A stretch of DNA of 64,000 nucleotides from the NCBI GenBank assembly GCA_911728435.2, contig OU452210.1, positions 11,160,001 through 11,224,000 of the forward strand, in the 5' to 3' direction. Below are positions 59,001 through 64,000 of this stretch, one piece after another (the first letter of the stretch is position 1; each line of letters starts with the position of its first letter). The translations under genes and the position numbers were made by a program. The notes beneath the pieces are model-generated. The model had not been told where the DNA came from and did no database searches. It was given only the letters and a program-made list of their open reading frames with translations. This DNA is from Apoderus coryli. Taxonomy: Eukaryota > Arthropoda > Insecta > Coleoptera > Attelabidae.

Positions 59001-60495
59001 GTGAGTGTAGAGCGGCCTGGGAAAAAACCGTGCTGCTGTGGATCAATCTGATGCTTAATTTGAGTAAATATTTTTCGGTGTAATGCCGCTTCAAAAAACA
59101 AAATATAAGGCGGTCTCAAGATAAATGGACCACCCGGTATAAGTGACCTTGTGTAATGTTCTCAGGGAGATCATTAATATAGATCATGTTGATCCAGTTA
59201 CGATTTTGAAAATAAACCAACATATACTATACAAGAATATCTACTATCTACTTAGTTATTTAAGAATTAGGGGTACACACAGTGGGTTATTAATAGAACA
59301 TAAAAACAAAAACATGAAAAGAGTCTAAATACAGTAGTTAGTATCTATCCATTAAACAGGTTTTTAGCAAATTTTAGTCATACTGAGACAATGCAAATCT
59401 AAAATTAATGCATTGAAAGTTTTTAACATCCTACAAAGGAGAATTTTGCCCAGCATTAGTTCGTCTAAATGGTATAAAAACAATTCATTGTTTCTCAATG
59501 TTCAGAGTGGCGCGTTAAAAATATTTTCTAAAATAGAATCTAACCGCAGCAAGCCCTTCAATATTTTAAATATAAATCAGAAACTTGCCTTCTCTTTTGT
59601 AATGCTATTATTGAATACCTGCTTCGCATAATGGAATTGTAGTTTATTGGAAGACTGAGTATGATATCGGAGTTATACGCAAAGTATTTAATAAAATTTG
59701 TGTTGTATGCGCTCGATACGTTTTATACAGCACGCACATTGCGCTGTTGATGCCAAGCTCAGCTTTCCGTATATAAGTGAATAATACAATGATCGAAATT
59801 TCTAATAATAAACACGAAAGTTCTGTTTCAGCTCGTTATAAGTGTGTCAATGTGTTCCTTAAACATCGTTTTACTATCCCAGATCTCACACTTCAACGAA
59901 ACGTTACCAAGAGTATAGTCGTAATCATGGATATTATTTCGTGTAAATATATATATTAAAGAGATGAATACTTTATAAGAATATAAATTACCAATCCATC
60001 GGCCCATTCTTCCGACAATTGTCTCCCATTCTGCACTATAACGCGTTACTATTTTTCTACATTCTGCGTTATATTTGTCAATACCCATAGCCATTACATC
60101 ATCTGGTCCCTTAATACCCAGAAATTTATCAATTTCAAATTCAACTGGGAGTCCATGACAATCCCAGCCGAATCTTCTCTCGACATGAAATCCCTGCTGG
60201 TGAGCATATCTTGTAACAACATCCTTTATTGTACCAGCTAGAATATGGCCATAATGAGGGAGACCGGTAGCAAAAGGTGGCCCATCATAGAAAGTAAATC
60301 TACAGGAATTTAATCAACACTGAATAAGTTTAACTCAGCTGAATAATTAATTTACCTTGGTCTGTTCTTTGATTGTTTCAAGCATGTTTGAAAGGCGTTA
60401 ATGTCTTTCCAAAATTTTAGAATTTTTTCTTCCTCATCTGGAAAGTTGATAGATTCTGGTACGCGAGGGATATGTTGAACTTTAGCACTAGACAT
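47072..60495 (-). CDS. IleRS: Isoleucyl-tRNA synthetase, cytosolic
   Basis: Six exons on the minus strand, in order: 60495-60356, 60299-59992, 55306-54830, 54770-54502, 54444-54027, 49071-47072. Phases join to 1203 aa. It charges tRNA-Ile with isoleucine in the cytosol. The class-I 'HYGH' motif (residues 62-65) and 'KMSKS' (607-611) are intact. The CP1 editing domain shows '[12 protein letters not shown]' and '[15 protein letters not shown]'. The anticodon-binding helices ('[16 protein letters not shown]') and the eukaryotic C-terminal extension are present. Length is near that of other animal cytosolic enzymes. No targeting peptide is apparent after '[20 protein letters not shown]'. Introns 2 (4.7 kb) and 5 (5.0 kb) are swollen by mobile elements. 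Confidence 0.95.
49072..49762 (-). other. IleRS intron 5, part right of exon 6 (before copia)
   Basis: No coding content. A small inverted repeat TTTCATATCC/GGATATGAAA lies at about 49709-49738, some 25 bp before the copia target duplication. Confidence 0.6.
49768..49817. repeat. Palindromic 5' LTR stub of copia element
   Basis: TGTTAAATAATGAGATA ... TATCTCATTATTTAACA: a 50-bp inverted repeat. Its right 32 bp match the last 32 bp of the 3' LTR (one change); its left 18 bp are the inverted copy of the same LTR end. The remaining ~150 bp of a normal LTR are absent. Confidence 0.9.
49820..49835 (+). promoter_or_regulatory. Copia primer-binding site
   Basis: GGTTATGGGCCCAGCA is complementary to the internal initiator-tRNA-Met segment UGCUGGGCCCAUAACC, the half-tRNA primer site typical of copia. 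Confidence 0.8.
49919..53152 (+). pseudogene. copia gag-pol remnant
   Basis: Gag start at 49919 with an internal deletion; CCHC knuckle '[14 protein letters not shown]' retained. A stop at 50384-50386 falls in the protease active-site triad (Asp-stop-Gly). Integrase 50743-51444 retains the HHCC zinc motif and 'SDNGTEY'. Further stops fall at 50720-50722 and 51442-51444; a deletion near 51795 removes the integrase-RT linker. RT (51869-52753) has 'YVDDILIF'; RNase H follows after a stop at 52751-52753 and ends at 53152. It encodes no complete polyprotein. Confidence 0.9.
53151..53158 (+). promoter_or_regulatory. Copia polypurine tract
   Basis: AGGTGGGG immediately before the TG of the 3' LTR; primes plus-strand DNA in LTR elements. 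Confidence 0.7.
53159..53343 (+). repeat. 3' LTR of copia element
   Basis: 185 bp, TGTTAAAATAATTAAATT ... CATTATTTAACA, AT-rich, with AATAAAATAG near 53299 as a likely poly(A) signal. Confidence 0.9.
53349..54026 (-). other. IleRS intron 5, part left of exon 5
   Basis: AT-rich; no coding or repeat content recognised. Confidence 0.6.
55440..55870 (+). pseudogene. LINE RT fragment in IleRS intron 2
   Basis: Plus strand, shifting frames: '[12 protein letters not shown]' (RT domain 4), '[10 protein letters not shown]', '[15 protein letters not shown]' (catalytic YADD changed to YAND) and '[12 protein letters not shown]'. Inactive on both counts: frame breaks and the altered catalytic box. Confidence 0.75.
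56386..57359. mobile_element. Inner DDE transposon with long inverted repeats
   Basis: Element 56388-57357 (970 bp), TA duplications at 56386-56387 and 57358-57359. Ends CAGTGTGTCCCAGGATAGAT in both directions; inverted arms of about 240-300 bp (56388-56630 and 57060-57357) surround a centre with transposase remnants. Minus-strand 56800-56990 reads '[20 protein letters not shown]', '[13 protein letters not shown]', the C-terminal part of a DDE_3-type transposase. Non-autonomous. Confidence 0.85.
57480..57790 (+). pseudogene. DDE transposase C-terminus of the outer element
   Basis: '[20 protein letters not shown]' (catalytic Asp in HDG), then after a frameshift near 57590 '[20 protein letters not shown]' and '[10 protein letters not shown]'. 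The order matches insect Tc1/mariner-superfamily DDE_3 transposases. The N-terminal half is missing. Confidence 0.82.
57864..59100 (-). mobile_element. 5'-truncated LINE inserted in the outer transposon
   Basis: Minus strand; RT from '[15 protein letters not shown]' through '[20 protein letters not shown]', '[20 protein letters not shown]' and 'MFADDLKLY' to '[20 protein letters not shown]', almost continuous from 59100 to 58190 (stop), then a frameshifted tail. The 3' end is (ATT)n at 57868-57880. The palm region is the best preserved LINE frame in the window, so this is one of the younger insertions. Confidence 0.88.
59138..59991 (-). other. Remainder of IleRS intron 2
   Basis: AT-rich, no recognised element. 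The plus-strand frame 59413-59631 has protein-like composition but no recognised family. Confidence 0.5.
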
Positions 60496-61021
60496 TTTGT
60501 TCAAAACTACTCACTCTCAATAATTACGAAAGTATAAAAAACAAAACAAAATTATTGTACCATATTCAAAAATTCTGATTTAACCAACATAACACCTAAC
60601 CTCTCAACCTAAAACATTTTTGACCTGAACGTAACGTGGAACAGTGTTGCCCTGGCACGATTTCCAATTATGTAAACGCTAAACCAAAATGATCGAATTA
60701 GGCTAAAATGTGTGCAAAATTATAGTATAAAAAAGCTCTTGACCTCTATTAGGCTAAACATTTTCTTTTTTACTAAGAAAATAGGCTTCAATACACCAAA
60801 AACCAAGCAAATAAAGAAGAAAACACAAGAAAAACAAAAATTTCGGTGCAAAATTAGGTTAAAGTCGATAATAATGATTAACTCGAATTTACGTCAAAAT
60901 TATGTTAGCATTTGATAATTATGTGTAAACGGGCAACACTGACATGGAAGTCCGTCTTGAAACCAGAATAAGAACGTTATTTGGAAATAAGTGCTACAGG
61001 CTACAAACCATCATAATACTA
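60496..61021 (-). promoter_or_regulatory. IleRS upstream region
   Basis: Short 5' UTR then AT-rich DNA; no TATA box placed. Nothing coding recognised. Confidence 0.4.
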
Positions 61022-61820
61022 ATTGGAAAAAATATCGATATATGGATGGATGATATTTTTACTCCAAAAATCGATATATATCGCCGATATTTGCTTTAGC
61101 GATATATTGAAATATCGATATTAAAATCCAGCTATCAATTGTGATATTTTTTTTTAAATTACTGATATACTTAATTACCTATACGTACCTATATTACATT
61201 TTTTCTTTGTCCACAAAGCAATGAAAGGTTTTTGTCCCTTTTTTACTAATCGTTACCTATGTAAGACGCAAGGTCCGTGTAAACTAGGTTGATATTGATT
61301 GTCAATTGTATTCTTAATGTCGTGAATGTTGTGTCACTTCGTCACTAGTCAGAAGCTTTCTTTGAATAAAAGTCACCAAAGGAAGCTTTCCTTGAATTTC
61401 CCATTTTGCATTATTACTACAGAATACATGTATGCTGTATTATTACTCTTAGCTGTTACTGAACGCCGGCGCCGATTACTTTCATTTATTTAGGTAGTTA
61501 TTTGAAATATAACAATGTCCCCACCTATGTCAGCAGTGTAGAGCTTTTTCAAGAAGAGTGTTTTGACGAGCATTTCTGTTTCTGATAAATATTGGTATTT
61601 ATAAAGTTTTCTGTTTTAATGTAAGATCGAGCATTATAGCATATTAAAGTACATCATGTGATTAAATTTTCGATATCAAATTTTTGTTTCTTTATTTCGG
61701 ATATTACCTATATCGTTAAATCGATATTTAGTTTTACAATATCGAATGACCGATACAATATATTTTTAAAATATTGATATAATATATATCGATATTTTTT
61801 TTCGATATCAACATCCCTAG
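61022..61820. mobile_element. hAT-like MITE with ATATCGATAT-rich ends
   Basis: Right end complement: TAGGGATGTTGATATCG, then AAAAAAAATATCGATATATA. The left end starts at AAAAAATATCGATATAT (61026), lacking the outer ~18 bp. Both subterminal regions are rich in ATCGATAT. The layout matches the hAT MITE at 32.8-33.4 kb, but the sequence differs. No target duplication, because the left end is incomplete. Confidence 0.55.
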
Positions 61821-62244
61821 TGGGGGATAGAAGGATTATTAAGCGAAGTGAGGCATAGCCTACTAAATTAGCGCAGCGTTGCCTCCGTTCTCTTTGTTGC
61901 TCTAGTCGCCGGTTTTCAATAACTGACCCAATGACGATGCGCACGTTTAGTTATTAGCGAGTTAAGGCAAAACCAAGGCCGTATACGTATCTCCATACGT
62001 AAACGTGAGATTTTGGTTATGTTTACACTAGATAAGCAGTCATTCAAAATAGAGTTAAGGTGCCATCCTTAGACAAATAAAGAGAGTGGACCCGTAACTG
62101 TGCCGGTCGTTGTGTTACCACCTAGCACATATCCCTTAGATTCAGAGGCGTAACATACATAACTTATGTGATATATTTTTGAAATTTTATTTAATTTTGA
62201 TGATTAATAGTTTTAATAAAAAAAGTTATGTGCATGTGGATATA
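61821..62244. other. Spacer
   Basis: No gene. GAGTTAAGGCAAAACCAAGG at about 61963 is the inverted counterpart of a word at 28812-28830. Confidence 0.5.
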
Positions 62245-62600
62245 TTAATTATAATAATAACAATTCTTTATTTCAAATAAATGTACCTACATATCCACAA
62301 TCACACGAGCATACAAATAAATGAAACGACGTCAAAAAAGAGAAAAACAAAAAAAAATTGATACTCCTAACTACATATCTAAATAATCCGCCAATTGATA
62401 TGGTTCTAGTTCCACTAGTAATTTCCTAACTTTATTCTTAAATATCTTCACTCCATTTATTTCTTTGATACTGATTGGTAGTTTGTTCACAAATCTAATT
62501 ATCATATTATATAATGCTGATTTTTCGGTGAGTGATAATCTGTGAGTGAGAGGTACTGCAGTAGACACAACACCAATACATAACGTTTTTATTGTCCTTT
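62245..62600 (-). mobile_element. LINE 3' fragment
   Basis: Minus-strand 62371-62568 encodes an RT tail ('IIRFVNKLPISIKE', 'FKNKVRKLLVELEPYQLADY'); the 3' UTR ends 'TTGTTATTATTATAATT' at about 62250. Severely 5'-truncated. Confidence 0.65.
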
Positions 62601-63660
62601 AAATAGAATGAGTTTTGTTAATTGATTTCGAGAATGGGATTTAATTTTTGAGACTGTAGTTTTGTTATGAAATATACACGAACATTAAGATATCTGACAA
62701 AAATAGATTTTATTAAAAAGTATATTATGTGATTTGCTGGGCTATCTAGTGCATGTTGTTCTAAAGATTGAAATAATTAAAAAGCTAAAGGGACATTATT
62801 TTATTTACTTTTAAAGCAAAAATGTGTAAAAAACAAATTTTTTGGAAAAATATAATGTATGTCTACGCCCCTGATAAAGTAAACATCTATAGAGGTTTCT
62901 ATCAAAAAATAATGCGTTATCATGTTGATTTTAAATGAATTGTTGTATCAAACAGTTTTAATTAGGTAAACTGAAACCTGTTATACTACATACTAAAAGA
63001 TAATAGCCTAAAGGTTACTTTTAATTATTAAAAACTAATAAAAACTAGAAGCGACTTGATACATCATTCTAAGTTTTACCTATGAAACGAAATTCTGGAC
63101 TCCTTTTGTTCACTGCGACTTGGGCAGCCAAAACTCACACAATGTACCATTTTATTAATATATAAAATAAATTTCTATTCCCAATTTTCACAAATAAAAT
63201 CATCAAAAATGCAAACGTAGTTTTCTGTTTTTCAGCACATAAAAAATGGCCGCCGCATTAAAAGCGTAACACTTGCCATGCATTCAGATATACGAACGTG
63301 CGGTATCCCCTCTCTTTGCTAATCTAAGGTGCCATCCAATAAGTTCGTATATGCGGATAGAATACCGCGTCTCTATTAGAAATCAGAATCAGACACAGCA
63401 TTGACATAACCAAAACACCACATAACCATATAATTTATACACTTTTTGATTATTTTGTTGTTTGGTGTTTTCAAAATAGTTTTACTAATATTAGCTCAAA
63501 CTAAAAATAGCAATAAATATTGTTTTGGCAGACTTAGCTCTCATATAGAGCAAAAAACAAACCAGTATGCGTCCAGTAAACGGTACATATTATTGTTCTT
63601 AACCTAACTTTTTGATGCTCACTTTTGCACTTGAATGGGAGTTCCTATTAATACACCAAA
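62601..63660 (+). promoter_or_regulatory. Spacer and upstream region of the C2CD5-like gene
   Basis: Non-coding. CAGTAAACGGTACATAT at about 63572-63588 also occurs at 32748-32764, upstream of Vig. No promoter element can be assigned. Confidence 0.4.
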
Positions 63661-64000
63661 ATGCCTGGTAAAGTTAAAGTAAAAATTATATCTGGGAAAA
63701 ATTTGCCTGTTATGGATCGTTCAAGTGATACTACAGACGCATATGTAGAAATCAAATTGGGCAACACAACGTACAAGACAGATGTTTGTCGCAGAACTTT
63801 GCATCCACAATGGAACACTGACTGGTACAGGTTTGAGGTAAGCATTAAAGGTTGTAGTTAATGAGGTGTACTAGTTATGAGTACTATAGTAATGAAATAT
63901 TTTTAGATCGACGACTCTGAACTGCAAGATGAACCTTTACAAATAAGACTTATGGACCATGACACATATTCAGCCAATGATGCTATTGGCAAGGTATATT
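63661..64000 (+). CDS. C2CD5: C2 domain-containing protein 5 (C2CD5-like), 5' end
   Basis: Exon 1 63661-63837 and exon 2 63907-63993 (GTATAT donor at 63994); the gene continues past the window. 'MPGKVKVKIISGKNLPVMDR' followed by 'DTTDAYVEIKLGN' and 'DVCRRTLHPQWNTDWYRFEI' is the N-terminal C2 domain. Exon 2 continues 'LMDHDTYSANDAIGK'. The Asp residues at the expected Ca-binding loops (MDR, TDA, DHD) are present. Known: mammalian C2CD5 is a Ca-dependent phospholipid-binding protein acting in insulin-stimulated GLUT4 vesicle fusion. The start is the first ATG after the last upstream stop and matches the family N-terminus. Confidence 0.9.

Larger units (their letters stand above)
55982..59137. 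mobile_element. Outer DDE transposon of a nested cluster
   Basis: Terminal inverted repeats start CCGGGTGGTTCATTTATCTT (55982) and, on the complement from 59137, CCGGGTGGTCCATTTATCTT. The repeat continues about 160 bp inward (blocks CGGCACATTTTT, GTTTGCTATTGTGGGG at 56034-56090 and 57817-57863). The right repeat is split by the LINE at 57864-59100, and the middle by a second DNA transposon at 56388-57357. TA lies outside the right end; the left flank reads GA. Confidence 0.8.

Overview
The window is nuclear DNA from an arthropod, almost certainly an insect. It is AT-rich, genes have canonical GT-AG introns, and the introns and intergenic spacers are crowded with insect-type mobile elements (jockey/CR1-like LINEs, Tc1/mariner relatives, P-superfamily elements, hAT-like MITEs, one copia element). 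The order within insects cannot be read from this sequence. All exon borders were placed by eye from splice signals, reading-frame phase and family resemblance.

Five host genes are supported. (1) 2362-2520 (+) is the last coding exon of a Rab11 effector of the Rip11/Rab11-FIP type. (2) 6291-17535 (+) is a complete host cell factor gene (Hcf), 12 coding exons, about 1248 aa: Kelch propeller, FN3 halves and a C-terminal basic NLS. (3) 33636-42175 (+) is a complete Vig/SERBP1/HABP4-family RNA-binding protein, 8 exons, about 501 aa, with an unusual tandem RDGG-rich C-terminal region. (4) 47072-60495 (-) is the complete cytosolic isoleucyl-tRNA synthetase, 6 exons, about 1203 aa. (5) 63661-63993 (+) is the first two coding exons of a C2CD5-like C2-domain protein that runs off the window. 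These look like ordinary housekeeping genes with no shared operon-like logic.

The rest is mobile-element archaeology. Left edge: a rotted LINE and a mariner remnant next to the Rip11 exon, then a GGTTAGG-like minisatellite. At 4.2-5.8 kb and 25.7-27.3 kb lie two copies of one P-superfamily element (8-bp target duplications, CAYAGAAATC termini, broken THAP domain). The second copy sits inside the endonuclease region of a LINE. A third, different P-like deletion derivative lies at 29.3-30.7 kb, joining a THAP start to a transposase tail. The 17.5-33.6 kb spacer also holds hairpin MITEs, LINE tails, a possible Harbinger fragment, a tRNA-like SINE and a hAT MITE. IleRS intron 5 contains a defective copia whose 5' LTR has been replaced by a 50-bp palindrome although the target duplication is intact. 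IleRS intron 2 contains a DNA transposon nested with a second DNA transposon and a LINE.

The most unusual signals are three sequences that fold as type III hammerhead ribozymes: 22558-22610 (-), 27756-27808 (-) and 27604-27663 (+). Two of them (22558-22610 and 27604-27663) have every core nucleotide; the first two belong to one ~100-bp repeat. Two further degenerate hammerhead-like motifs occur in the Hcf and Vig introns.
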